From: NCEH01 sp043195095
GTDB lineage: Bacteria; Pseudomonadota; Alphaproteobacteria; Rhizobiales; Xanthobacteraceae
Reading direction: 5' to 3' (one strand)
NCBI RefSeq assembly: GCF_043195095.1
Contig: NZ_JBAFWN010000006.1
DNA: 64,000 nt
Part shown: one piece after another, positions 25,154-33,832 of the stretch
How positions within the stretch are numbered: position 1 is the first letter of the stretch
Layout: the number at the start of each line of letters is the position of its first letter
Made by a program: the position numbers and the translations under genes
The notes under the pieces: model-generated
What the model was told of the DNA's origin: nothing
The model's database searches: none
Seen by the model: only the letters and a program-made list of their open reading frames with translations

Positions 25154-25209
25154 TTCTCGTCTCTTGTCTCGTCTCGTTCAGCGCGCGGTGAAAGGGCGGC
25201 GCGCGGGGC

Positions 25210-26184
25210 TTAACTGCCCCACACGTCCTTCAGCAATTGCAGCCAGTTGCCGCCCATCACCTTCTCGATGCGCGACGCCGGCCAGCCGCGCTGCTCCATG
25301 GCGGCGGTGAGGTTGGGGAAATCGCCGATCTCGCGGAAGCCTTCCGGGTTGATCACCGCGCCGAAGTCGGTGAGCTTGCGGCCGAAGCCCTTGTCGTGGG
25401 TGATCCAGTCGAAGAATGGCTTGCCGAAGCCCTGGGTGAAATCGGTGCCCACGCCGACGATGTCCTCGCCGACGATGTTGATCACATATTCCATTGCCTC
25501 GACATAATCGCCCACGTTCGCCTCCGGCCCCTTCTTCAGGAAGGGCGGGAACATGGTGACGCCGACAAAGCCGCCCTTGTCCGCGATGAAGCGCAATTGC
25601 GCGTCGCTCTTGTTGCGCTTGTGCTCCTTGAGGCCGGACGGCAGGCAATGGGAATAGGCGACGCGCTGCTTGGACGCGAGGATCACGTCCTCCGAGGTCT
25701 TCGGACCCACATGGGAGAGATCGCAGAGAATGCCGAGCCGGTTCATCTCCGCCACCACGTCGTGGCCGAAGTCGGACAGGCCGCTGTCGGTGCCCTCATA
25801 GCAGCCGGAGCCCACCCAGTTCTGCGTATTGTACGTCATCTGGATGATGCGCACGCCCAATTCGTGGAACAGCTCCAGATATTCGATATGGTCCTCGATG
25901 CCGGAGGTGTTCTGCCAGCCGAGGATGATGCCGGTCTTGTTCTCCGCCTTGGCGCGCAGGATATCGCCCGTGGTGTAGACCTGGCTGATGATGTCGGCGT
26001 TCGCGCGAAGGTTTTCCTTCCATTTCGCGATGTTGCGCATGGTTTCCGTGAAGTTTTCCCACACGCAGCAGGTGCAGTTGGCGGCCGTGAGCCCGCCCTT
26101 GCGCATATCCTCGAACACCGGCCGGCTGAAATCGGAGATGATGAGCCCGTCGATGACGACGAGCGAGTCATGAAGCTTGGACAC
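25210..26184 (-). CDS. M19 membrane-dipeptidase family protein (PA5396 type), degenerate metal site
   Basis: 324 residues of the M19/renal dipeptidase family, closely resembling PA5396 of P. aeruginosa (VIDGLIISDFSR, FEDMRKGGLTAANCT, THDKGFGRKLT). The canonical HxD Zn motif (DGHND) is replaced by DGLIISD and the bridging Glu context (GVEGG) by GWQNT. The later histidines in CDLSHVG and YSHC are kept. Ordinary two-zinc dipeptidase activity is therefore doubtful. The start is GTG with AAGGA upstream. Sits in the operon after the polyamine-type ATPase, followed by the DUF5943-type gene. Confidence 0.85.
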   Translation of the reverse strand: MSKLHDSLVVIDGLIISDFSRPVFEDMRKGGLTAANCTCCVWENFTETMRNIAKWKENLRANADIISQVYTTGDILRAKAENKTGIILGWQNTSGIEDHIEYLELFHELGVRIIQMTYNTQNWVGSGCYEGTDSGLSDFGHDVVAEMNRLGILCDLSHVGPKTSEDVILASKQRVAYSHCLPSGLKEHKRNKSDAQLRFIADKGGFVGVTMFPPFLKKGPEANVGDYVEAMEYVINIVGEDIVGVGTDFTQGFGKPFFDWITHDKGFGRKLTDFGAVINPEGFREIGDFPNLTAAMEQRGWPASRIEKVMGGNWLQLLKDVWGS

Positions 26185-26226
26185 GTTCTTGTTCCTTATG
26201 CACGAAATTTGTGAAAGACGCGGCGC

Positions 26227-27288
26227 CTAGAGCGGCACCAGGACGCCCGCTTCGGGGCGCCAGGACATCTGAACCTTCTCTCCGGCCGCGAGCGGCGCGG
26301 GGCCGCCCACCGCGGGCGAGGGACGGCGGGCGATCACGGTCAGGCCGCTCGCGGTCTTCAGCCGGTAGTCGATGACGAGGCCGCGATAGGTGGCAAGGTC
26401 GACCTGCGCGAACAGGGCATTGGGCGCGAGCGGATCGCCGGCGTTGAGGCTCACGCTTTCCGGCCGCACGGCGATGGCGAAATCGCCGCTGGCCGGGCTC
26501 GCGGCGGGCACCGCCACCACCTCGCCGCTGGCGAGGCGGAACCGGTCGGTTCCTTCCGGCCGGCCCTGGAGCAGATTAGTCACGCCCATGAATTCGGCGA
26601 CGAAATGCGAACGGGGATGGGCGAACACCTCATCCGGCGTGCCCTGCTGCTCGATGCGGCCCGCCCGCATCACCACCACCCGGTCGGCCACCGAGAGCGC
26701 CTCGTCCTGGTCGTGGGTGACGAAGATGGTGGTGATGCCGAGCGAATGCTGGATCTCGCGGATCTCCAGCTTCATGTCGTTGCGCAATTGCGCGTCGAGA
26801 TTGGAGAGCGGCTCGTCCAGCAGCAGCACGTCCGGCTCGATCACCAGGGCGCGGGCCAGCGCCACGCGCTGCTGCTGGCCGCCGGACAATTGCTTGGGCA
26901 GGCGCTCGGAAAGATGGCCGAGGCGCACGCGGTCCAGCGCCACCTTCACCTTGGCGGCAATGTCGGCCTTCGGCAGCTTGCGCATCTCCAGCCCGAAGGC
27001 GACGTTCTGCGCCACGCTCATGTGCGGGAACAAGGCATAGTTCTGGAACCCGAACCCCATGTTGCGCTTGGCCGGCGGCAAACGGGTGAGATCGCGCCCG
27101 CCCACCGTGATGCGCCCTTCGCTCACCGGCACGAAGCCCGCGATCATGCGCAGGATCGTCGTCTTGCCGCAGCCCGAGGGGCCGAGCAGGGCCACCAGCT
27201 CGCCCTGGCGGATGGTCAGCGAGACATTGTCCACGGCGAGCATGGTCTCGTAGCGCTTGACGATGGACTGAAGGACGACGTCGGACAT
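26227..27288 (-). CDS. ABC transporter ATP-binding protein, PotA-like
   Basis: 353 residues. Walker A is GPSGCGKTT (near 36), the signature is LSGGQQQRVALARAL, Walker B is VLLLDEPLSNLD and the switch His lies in FVTHDQDEAL. A C-terminal TOBE domain (about 270-353) as in PotA/FbpC regulates the transporter. It lies 27 bp after the permease gene and before the dipeptidase-like gene. Powers the spermidine/putrescine-type importer encoded upstream. Confidence 0.93.
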   Translation of the reverse strand: MSDVVLQSIVKRYETMLAVDNVSLTIRQGELVALLGPSGCGKTTILRMIAGFVPVSEGRITVGGRDLTRLPPAKRNMGFGFQNYALFPHMSVAQNVAFGLEMRKLPKADIAAKVKVALDRVRLGHLSERLPKQLSGGQQQRVALARALVIEPDVLLLDEPLSNLDAQLRNDMKLEIREIQHSLGITTIFVTHDQDEALSVADRVVVMRAGRIEQQGTPDEVFAHPRSHFVAEFMGVTNLLQGRPEGTDRFRLASGEVVAVPAASPASGDFAIAVRPESVSLNAGDPLAPNALFAQVDLATYRGLVIDYRLKTASGLTVIARRPSPAVGGPAPLAAGEKVQMSWRPEAGVLVPL

Positions 27289-27315
27289 GGCTCACCCGTT
27301 TCCCATGGCCGGCCC

Positions 27316-28122
27316 CTAGAAGGCGCGGGCCAAGCGTGCGTAGCGGTCGCTGACCAGCAGCAGCGCGCCGATGATGAGGATCTGCACCGCGGCGACCGCG
27401 GCGACCGTGGAATCGAGATTCCATTCCAGATAGGAGACCAGCGCGATCTGCAGCGTCGTGCGGCCCGGCCCGACGAGGAAGATCGACTTCTCCAGATCAA
27501 TGAAGGAAATCACGAAGGAGAACAGCGCCGCCGCCACCAGCGCCGGCTTGATGAGCGGCAGCGTCACGCGGAAGAACACGGTGAGCGGTCCCGCGCCGAG
27601 GGAGGCCGCCGCCTCCTCGAACGAGCGGTTGGTGCCGGCGAGCGAGGCCGTCACCAGCCGCACCGTCCAGGGCAGAGCGATCAGCCCGTGGGCCACCAGC
27701 AGCCCCGGCATGGTGCCGGCGATTTCCACGTCGAACAGCACTTCCAGCTCGATGAAGGCCATGAACAAGGCCGCGCCGCCGACGATGCCCGGCACGATCA
27801 TGGGTGCGAGCAGCAGGGTCTGGATCGCGTCCCGCCCCGGAAAGCGGTAGCGCACCAAGGCAAGGCTCGCCGGCACGCCGAGCGCGAGCGAGATGACCAC
27901 GGCGCACAGCGCGGTTTCCACGCTGGTGATGAAGCCGTCGCGGAAGGCATCCTGCGCCCAGGCGCGAGCATACCAGGAGAGCGTGTAGCCGGTGGGCGGG
28001 AAGGAGAGGATCTTGTTGGCGAAGAAGCTCACCCACACAATCGCCACCAGCGGCAGCACCACGAAGGCCAGCACCAGCGCGGAGAGCGCGCCATAGATGC
28101 GGTTGACGGCGATCGGTCCCAT
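27316..28122 (-). CDS. ABC transporter permease, PotC-like
   Basis: 268 residues, about six transmembrane helices. The first is near residues 10-32, and the cytoplasmic EAA loop reads SFEEAAASLGAGPLTVFFRVTLP near 167. It is the second inner-membrane permease of a polyamine/iron-type importer. It lies 15 bp after the first permease gene. Confidence 0.92.
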   Translation of the reverse strand: MGPIAVNRIYGALSALVLAFVVLPLVAIVWVSFFANKILSFPPTGYTLSWYARAWAQDAFRDGFITSVETALCAVVISLALGVPASLALVRYRFPGRDAIQTLLLAPMIVPGIVGGAALFMAFIELEVLFDVEIAGTMPGLLVAHGLIALPWTVRLVTASLAGTNRSFEEAAASLGAGPLTVFFRVTLPLIKPALVAAALFSFVISFIDLEKSIFLVGPGRTTLQIALVSYLEWNLDSTVAAVAAVQILIIGALLLVSDRYARLARAF

Positions 28123-28137
28123 GTCGCGTGTCTCCGC

Positions 28138-29040
28138 TCACTCGCTCCAGCGGCGATAATGCCGCTGCACCAGCATGTTGGCTGTGGTGGTCAGCACCAG
28201 CGTCACGGCCATGAGCACGAACGCGAGCGCCGCGCCGAACGGCCAGTTCATGGCTTTCGCCACCTGCTGATAGACGGTGGGCGCCATCATGTGAAAGCTC
28301 GGCCCGCCGATCAGCACCGGCGTCGCATAAGCGTTCATGGAAAGGATGAAGCACAGCATGGTGCCCGCCAGCAGCCCCGGCAAGGCGAGCGGAAGCACCA
28401 CCCGCTTGAGGATCGTCAGATGACCCGCACCGAGACTGGCGGCCGCGGATTCCAGATTTTCGTCGATGCCTTCCAGCACGCTCTGCAAGGTCACGATCAT
28501 GAACGGCAGCATCACCGAGACCAGGCCGATAATGACCGCCAGCGGCGTATACATCAGCTTCACCGGCGCAAGGCCGAGCGTGCCGATGGCGGCATTGAAC
28601 ATGCCCTTGTCGCCGAGGATCACCATCCAGGCCGCCGTGCGCACCGCATTGCCCATGAGCAACGGCAGGATGATGAGCAGCAGCAGCCGCCCCTTCCACT
28701 TCGCGCTGGCCTGCCGCACCAGGAAATAGGCGACGGGAAAGCCGGCCAGCAGGCACAGCAAAGTGGAGACGCCGGAGACCCAGAGCGTCGTGAAAAGCAC
28801 ATCCTGATAGAAGCTGTCGGCAAAGAATTTCTGGTAGTTCGCCAGCGTCAGCGCCTCCACCATCATCTGCCCCGGCACGAAGCGGTTCAGGCTGTAGCGG
28901 AACATGAGGGCGAGCGGGCCGAGCAGGGCCAGCACGACGAACAGCGTCGCAGGCGCCGCCAGCCCGAAGGCGGGCGAGCGGCGCCTGACTTCCCGCGCGG
29001 GGGGCGCGGGAAGGGGCACGGTCGCGGTGGAGGAAGTCAT
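28138..29040 (-). CDS. ABC transporter permease, PotB-like
   Basis: 300 residues: a cytoplasmic Pro/Ala-rich N-terminus, then about six helices starting near residue 25 (AAPATLFVVLALLGPLALM). The EAA loop is LESAAASLGAGHLTILKRVVLP near 200. Start at the ATG giving MTSSTATVP, 11 bp after the binding-protein stop. Confidence 0.92.
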   Translation of the reverse strand: MTSSTATVPLPAPPAREVRRRSPAFGLAAPATLFVVLALLGPLALMFRYSLNRFVPGQMMVEALTLANYQKFFADSFYQDVLFTTLWVSGVSTLLCLLAGFPVAYFLVRQASAKWKGRLLLLIILPLLMGNAVRTAAWMVILGDKGMFNAAIGTLGLAPVKLMYTPLAVIIGLVSVMLPFMIVTLQSVLEGIDENLESAAASLGAGHLTILKRVVLPLALPGLLAGTMLCFILSMNAYATPVLIGGPSFHMMAPTVYQQVAKAMNWPFGAALAFVLMAVTLVLTTTANMLVQRHYRRWSE

Positions 29041-29051
29041 CGCGGCCTCGT

Positions 29052-30119
29052 TCAGCTCGCGATATTCTTGTTCCACCATTCGAGCCATTCCGCCGTATTC
29101 TTCGCCACATGCTGATAATCGGGAAATTTCAGGGCGGCGGCCTCAGCCGCGGTGAAATCCACCTTCGCCTTCAGCTCGGGCGATAGCTCCGCCTTGCCGT
29201 TGGCGGGCGCATAGAAACTGGCGCCGGCAAGACCCGCCATGGCCTTGCGATCCAGCATGGCGTTGAAATAGATCATCGCGAGATCCGGGCTCGGCGCGCG
29301 CGTCGGCAAAGAGGCGCCGAACATGACGGCGATCGCGCCCTCGGAGGGATATTGGATCGCGAGCGGGGCACCGTCATTGGCCCATTGCAGGCCGCGCGCC
29401 TTGTAGTTCACCGCGATATCCACCTCGCCATTGACGAGGCCGGCGCCGAGCTGCTGGTGGGCGGCATAGATCCGCGGCTGGGTCAGCGCCTTCAACTCCA
29501 TGAGGCGCTTCTTGCCCTCTTCGGTGTTGGTGACGTTGCCGCCTTTGATCAGCCCGGCCATCATGATGTAGTTGAAATAAAGCTGGTTGGTGAGGCCGAG
29601 CTTTCCGGCCCATTTCTTGTCCCACAGCTCTTCGTAGGACTTCGGCGGGTTCGGCACCTTGTCCTTGTTGTAGATGATCGAGACGCCGCTATAGAGCCAC
29701 GGCACGAAATACGGCTTGGACTTCAGCGCCGGCACCACGTCCGCATAATTCGGCACCTTGGCGAAGTCGATGTTCGAAATCACCTCCTGGCCGAACAATT
29801 CGACGCTGTCGCCCTCGTTGATATGGATGACGTCGATGCTGCCGCGCTTGAGGCGCTTTTCGGCGATCAGCTTCGCCTTGCGCTCCGGCTCCATGCCGAG
29901 ATCGCGGACGATCTTGATGCCCTGGCTTTCCACCAAAGGCGCCTCGACGAACTTGATGGTGCGCTCGTTCCAGTCGCCGCCCCAATTGGAGACGACCAGC
30001 GTGCCCTCCGCCGCCCGCACGATGCGCGGGGCGGCGAGGGCGAACGCCCCGGCGCCGAGTCCGGTAAGGACGGCACGGCGCGAGGGCGAGCCGAGCAAGG
30101 TTTCGAAAGTTTTCGTCAT
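29052..30119 (-). CDS. ABC extracellular solute-binding protein, PotD-like
   Basis: 355 residues with a twin-arginine-like signal (SRRAVLTGLGAGAFALAAP, cleavage near VRAAEG at about 37) and a type II periplasmic-binding fold of the PotD/FbpA group (TLVVSNWGGDWNE, NYADVVPALKSKPYFVPW, YSGVSIIYNKDKV). Second gene of the minus-strand operon, 45 bp after the carbamoylsarcosine amidase-like gene. The ligand is probably an amine-type solute; the adjoining sarcosine-related genes favour an N-methylated or carbamoylated amine over polyamines (inference). Confidence 0.9.
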   Translation of the reverse strand: MTKTFETLLGSPSRRAVLTGLGAGAFALAAPRIVRAAEGTLVVSNWGGDWNERTIKFVEAPLVESQGIKIVRDLGMEPERKAKLIAEKRLKRGSIDVIHINEGDSVELFGQEVISNIDFAKVPNYADVVPALKSKPYFVPWLYSGVSIIYNKDKVPNPPKSYEELWDKKWAGKLGLTNQLYFNYIMMAGLIKGGNVTNTEEGKKRLMELKALTQPRIYAAHQQLGAGLVNGEVDIAVNYKARGLQWANDGAPLAIQYPSEGAIAVMFGASLPTRAPSPDLAMIYFNAMLDRKAMAGLAGASFYAPANGKAELSPELKAKVDFTAAEAAALKFPDYQHVAKNTAEWLEWWNKNIAS

Positions 30120-30164
30120 GTCCGCCTCTGGATTTTTATTGGGGAGCGGGAGTGCGAATACGAA

Positions 30165-30869
30165 TCAGGCGGCCGCGCGGGTGCCGACTTCGTCGAGATA
30201 GGCGACGCAGCGCGAAAGCGGCTCCACATCGGCGAACTTGGCGTCGATGTCGAACAGGTTCCACGCCACCGCGCCGGGCACACGGTCGCCGATGCATTCC
30301 TTCACCGCGATGGTGCGGAAGCCTTCCGCGAGGCCGTCGCACAGCGTGGTGCGCACGCAGGCCGACGCGGTGACGCCGGTGACCAGGATGGTGTCCACAT
30401 TGTTGGCGCGCAGGAAGCCCGCCAGATAGGTGCCGTGGAACGCGGAGGCGCGCTTCTTGATCAGCACCTGCTCGCCCGGCACCGGCTCGATGCGGCTGTC
30501 GATGGCCCACAGTTCGGGCTTGGCCTGGTCCACCACCTCGATGGGGATCTTCTTGTGCCACAGGCCCATGTCGGTGGCGTCGCTGTGGGTGTCGGTCACC
30601 TGGTAGCAGGTGGTGACGTGGACCACCGGGTGGCCGTTGCGGCGGCATGCGGCGAGCAGCGCCTGAACGCCGGGGATGATCTCCTCGTCGATCTTCTCGC
30701 AGGTAAAGGGGTTGCCGGGGCGGGTCCAGGCATTGGCGAGGTCCACATTGATCAGCGCCGGGCGCCGCCCGAAGCCGACGCGGCGCTGGAAGCCGCGACC
30801 CTGGTAAAGGGATGTCGCCTGGTTGAAGGCAGCCGCAAGGGCTGCTTCGAGATCGCTCTCGATAGCCAT
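30165..30869 (-). CDS. Isochorismatase-family hydrolase, N-carbamoylsarcosine amidase-like
   Basis: 234 residues of the isochorismatase-like cysteine hydrolase fold. The catalytic triad is visible: D43 (INVDLANAW), K138 (LIKKRASAFHGTYL) and C171 (GVTASACVRTTLCDG). The spacing and length suit N-carbamoylsarcosine amidohydrolase, which gives sarcosine, CO2 and ammonia, though maleamate and other amidases share the fold. ATG at 30869 has AGGAAAC upstream. First gene of the operon and divergent from a LysR gene across a small dyad. Confidence 0.8.
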   Translation of the reverse strand: MAIESDLEAALAAAFNQATSLYQGRGFQRRVGFGRRPALINVDLANAWTRPGNPFTCEKIDEEIIPGVQALLAACRRNGHPVVHVTTCYQVTDTHSDATDMGLWHKKIPIEVVDQAKPELWAIDSRIEPVPGEQVLIKKRASAFHGTYLAGFLRANNVDTILVTGVTASACVRTTLCDGLAEGFRTIAVKECIGDRVPGAVAWNLFDIDAKFADVEPLSRCVAYLDEVGTRAAA

Positions 30870-30968
30870 GTCTGTGTTTCCTGCTGTCGGGCGCCCCTCT
30901 TTGCGGGCGGCTGATGACAGGTTGCGCACAGGGTTTGGAAATGAGAAATTCTTATTTCGGCCCTTTTA

Positions 30969-30984
30969 ATACCGACCTTGGTAT
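30969..30984. promoter_or_regulatory. LysR-type dyad ATACC-N6-GGTAT
   Basis: Perfect 5-bp inverted repeat ending 9 bp before the LysR start codon and 100 bp upstream of the divergent amidase gene. The position and size fit the recognition site of a LysR regulator that autoregulates and controls the ABC operon. Confidence 0.5.
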
Positions 30985-30993
30985 GAATTGCCC

Positions 30994-31887
30994 ATGCGCT
31001 TCGATCTCCGCCACCTGCGCTGCTTCCTGCTCCTGGCGGAAGAACTGCATTTCAGCCGCGCCGCGAAGCGGGCTCACATGACCCAGCCGGGCATGAGCCG
31101 TCTCATCGGCGAACTGGAGCAGGACGTGGGCGTGCCGCTGCTGCGGCGCACCACCCGGACGGTGGAACTGACCGAGGCCGGCAAGGCCTTCCTTATCGAA
31201 GTGCGGCTTTCGCTGGAGCGGCTGGAACGCGCGGTATCGGTCGCCCGCCGCACCGCGAGCGGGGAAACCGGCGTGCTGCGCATCGGCTACATGGATTTTG
31301 CCATCAACGGCCGCTTGCCGGAATTCCTGCGCGCCTTCAGCCGCTTCCGGCCGGAGATCCGGCTCGAGCTCTCCTTCTACGCCACCATGAAGCAGCAGGA
31401 AGCCCTGCTCGCTGATCGCATCGACATCGGCTTCATGATCGGCCCGTTCGATCAGCCGCGCATGGCGAGCTACACGTTCGACGATAATCGGTACGTGGCG
31501 CTCCTGCCGACCACCCACCCGCTCTCGAACGTGCGCGCGCTGCGGCTTTCGGATCTGGCGCGCGAACCGTTCGTGCTCGGCTCCGGCGACAATTGGGGGG
31601 CCTATCGCGCCAGCCTGTTCTCGCTCTGCCACCGCGCCGGCTTCACCCCGAACATCGTGCAGGAAGCCTCGTCCTCGGAAGGCATTTTCGGCCTGGTGGC
31701 GGCGGGCGCTGGGGTCAGCGTCTATGCCAGCTGCGTGCGCAACGTGCAACGCCGCGGCATCGTCATCCGCGATCTCGACGACATACCGGAGAAGCTCTAC
31801 ACCTGCGCGGTGTGGGCCACCCCGGTGCAATCGCCCAGTGTCGAGGTCTTTACCGAATTCCTCTCCACCATATGGGGCGGAAACTGA
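30994..31887 (+). CDS. LysR-family transcriptional regulator
   Basis: 297 residues. HTH domain: RFDLRHLRCFLLLAEELHFS followed by MTQPGMSRLIGELEQDVGVPLL, about residues 1-60; the rest is a substrate-binding domain (GVLRIGYMDFAING). ATG at 30994; a TTG two codons earlier is in frame but less likely. Divergent to the amidase/ABC/dipeptidase-like operon, which it presumably controls. In sequence style it resembles regulators of aromatic/amine catabolism (BenM/CatM branch, TRRLL.RTTRTVELTEAG). Confidence 0.92.
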   Translation: MRFDLRHLRCFLLLAEELHFSRAAKRAHMTQPGMSRLIGELEQDVGVPLLRRTTRTVELTEAGKAFLIEVRLSLERLERAVSVARRTASGETGVLRIGYMDFAINGRLPEFLRAFSRFRPEIRLELSFYATMKQQEALLADRIDIGFMIGPFDQPRMASYTFDDNRYVALLPTTHPLSNVRALRLSDLAREPFVLGSGDNWGAYRASLFSLCHRAGFTPNIVQEASSSEGIFGLVAAGAGVSVYASCVRNVQRRGIVIRDLDDIPEKLYTCAVWATPVQSPSVEVFTEFLSTIWGGN

Positions 31888-32006
31888 CCGACATCTTTGA
31901 TCGCGCATGAGAGCACTGTGCGGAGCGGCCTTGTCTTCTTGCGCGAAATGAAGGATGAACCCGGCCCTGACGGCCCACACGCGGCCAAGCAGCAGGCAGG
32001 CACCCC

Positions 32007-32519
32007 ATGCCCTTGACCCCCGACGACGTGCTGGACTTCCTCGCGCGCAACCAGATCGACGCCCGCACCTTCGACCATCCCCCGGTCCACACGGTGGCGG
32101 AATCCCAGGCGCTGCGCGGCGATATTCCCGGCGCCCATACCAAGAATCTGTTCCTGCGCGACGGCAAGAAGAGCTATTTCCTGGTCTCCATCGAGGAGAA
32201 CACGCCCGTGGACCTGAAGGGCCTGCGTGCCAAGATCGGCGCGCGCGGCGGGCTGTCCTTCGGCTCGGCGGAGGCGCTGTATGAGCACCTCGGCGTGCTG
32301 CCCGGCGCGGTCTCGCTGCTGGCCGCGCTGAACGACACGCAAGGCCAGGTGACGGTGGCGCTCGACGAGGCGCTGCTGGCCGCGCCGTTCGTCAATTGCC
32401 ATCCCCTCACCAATGAGAAGACCACCTCCCTCACCCCCGAGCGCCTGCTCGCCTTCTTGGCGCTGACCGGGCATGAGCCGCTGCGCATCTCCATGACGGC
32501 GGAATCCATCGAGGGGTAG
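32007..32519 (+). CDS. Prolyl-tRNA editing protein (YbaK/ProX family)
   Basis: 170 residues, a stand-alone trans-editing domain resembling ProXp-ala/PrdX, which deacylates Ala-tRNA(Pro). Family motifs TFDHPPVHTVAES and GAHTKNLFLRDGKKSYFLVS are at residues 21-60, and FVNCHPLTNEKTTSLTP is near 130. A single-gene unit; its stop is 3 bp from the stop of the convergent AraC-family gene. No link to the surrounding catabolic genes is evident. Confidence 0.9.
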   Translation: MPLTPDDVLDFLARNQIDARTFDHPPVHTVAESQALRGDIPGAHTKNLFLRDGKKSYFLVSIEENTPVDLKGLRAKIGARGGLSFGSAEALYEHLGVLPGAVSLLAALNDTQGQVTVALDEALLAAPFVNCHPLTNEKTTSLTPERLLAFLALTGHEPLRISMTAESIEG

Positions 32520-32522
32520 GGT

Positions 32523-33632
32523 TTACTCGAACACGCGGCGGTCGGCATTCTCGCCGGTGCCGCGTGCGGAAGCCGGCGGCGCTCCCTCCCTCGCCGCCGC
32601 CGCCTTCGCGGCCTTGCGGAACGCCGCCGGCGTGGCACCGAACCGCGCCTTGAAGGCACGGCCGAAATGCGAGCCGTCGGCAAAGCCCAGCTCGGCCGCG
32701 ATCTGCCCGGCCGAGAAGCGCGTGTTGGCCAGCATCCAGCGGCCATGCTTGAGGCGGAGCGCCAGATAGCTCTCCTGCGGCGTCTCGCCCAGCCGCTCGG
32801 CGAACAACCGTTCCAGCTGGCGCACGCTCACATGCAGCGCCGCGGCAAGCGCCGAGACCGGCAGCGGCTCGGCAAGATTTTGCTCCATCAGCAGCAGCGC
32901 CCGCGAGACCCGCGCATCATCGCTCGCGCCGTCCGAAAGGCGCGGTGCCGGCTGGGCGCTTTCCGCCGAGCGGGGGCGGTCGATCAACAGGATGTTCAGC
33001 GCCTTCTGCGCGGTCGCCGGGCCGAGATGGTCAGCCACCAGCTTCGCCGCCAGATCCGCCACCCCCGCCCCGCCGGAACAGGTGATGCGGTCGCGGTCGA
33101 TCACGAACAGGCGATCCGCCACCGGCACAAGCGCCGGAAACTCCTCCAGGAAGTCGCGATAATGGTACCAGCTCACGCAGCATTTGCGCTGGGTCATCAG
33201 GCCGAGCCGGCACAACACGAACGAGCCCGTGCACACGCCGATGAGCGTCACCCCGGCTTTCGCGGCCGCCTCCAGATAGCGCGCGATGGCGGGGGCCAGC
33301 GGCGGCATGCCGTGCAGCAAGCCGCCGACCACGACGATGTAGTCGAAGCCCGCCGGATCCAGCAGCTCCGCGGTCGGCTGGATCTCGATGCCGCACGAGG
33401 ACCGCGCCGGCCGGCGATTCGGGCTCATCAGATGCCAAGAGCAATCAATCGGGCGCGAGCGGTCGCCCTTGTCGCCGGCGAGGCGCAGCATGTCCACGAA
33501 GCTGGAGAAGGCGGTGAGGGTGAAATTGTGCATCAGCACGAACCCCACCCGCAGCTTCGCCGCCGGCATCGCGGGACGACGGGCGACGGCGGAATCGCCG
33601 CCCCGCGCGCGAGGCGCTGTCGCCATGGACAT
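32523..33632 (-). CDS. GlxA-type AraC-family regulator (GbdR/SouR-like)
   Basis: 369 residues: an N-terminal DJ-1/PfpI-like amidotransferase-fold domain (LRVGFVLMHNFTLTAFSSFVDMLRLA, GVCTGSFVLCRLGLM) and a C-terminal AraC HTH pair (PLPVSALAAALHVSVRQLERLF; FSAGQIAAELGFADGSHFGRAFK). This architecture is that of GbdR, SouR and CdhR, which sense betaine, sarcosine or carnitine breakdown products. Divergent from sdaA-glyA, with the shared 19-bp motif between them. A SouR-like role in driving sarcosine/glycine/serine catabolism is likely (inference). Start at MSMATAP (33632); 33626 is an alternative. Confidence 0.82.
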   Translation of the reverse strand: MSMATAPRARGGDSAVARRPAMPAAKLRVGFVLMHNFTLTAFSSFVDMLRLAGDKGDRSRPIDCSWHLMSPNRRPARSSCGIEIQPTAELLDPAGFDYIVVVGGLLHGMPPLAPAIARYLEAAAKAGVTLIGVCTGSFVLCRLGLMTQRKCCVSWYHYRDFLEEFPALVPVADRLFVIDRDRITCSGGAGVADLAAKLVADHLGPATAQKALNILLIDRPRSAESAQPAPRLSDGASDDARVSRALLLMEQNLAEPLPVSALAAALHVSVRQLERLFAERLGETPQESYLALRLKHGRWMLANTRFSAGQIAAELGFADGSHFGRAFKARFGATPAAFRKAAKAAAAREGAPPASARGTGENADRRVFE

Positions 33633-33712
33633 CACACAGCCCGCGCGGCTTGCGGGCGCGAACGCGCCCCGCAAGTGGCACGGCGAGGAAGATGCGCGGG
33701 TTGGTCGCTTGC

Positions 33713-33731
33713 ATGTCGCATTTGTTCCAGA
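33713..33731 (+). promoter_or_regulatory. 19-bp motif shared with the soxB upstream region
   Basis: ATGTCGCATTTGTTCCAGA lies between the divergent AraC-type regulator gene and sdaA, about 100 bp before the sdaA start. The same 19 bases with one change (C to G at position 7) occur at 56252-56270 upstream of soxB, in the same orientation. Likely a binding site of one of the two GlxA/AraC regulators. Confidence 0.65.
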
Positions 33732-33832
33732 TGCTAGTCGTACCCGGCCGAGATGCAAGATGCGCGTTCGGGCAAGGTCGAACCTGCCGGCAAGAGACCG
33801 GCCGAAACGCCACCAGGGAGGGCGGACAAGCA

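Noticed and set aside
26605..29115. An 836-codon open frame opposite the polyamine-type ABC genes
   Set aside because: Shadow of three well-supported transporter genes; composition is not protein-like.
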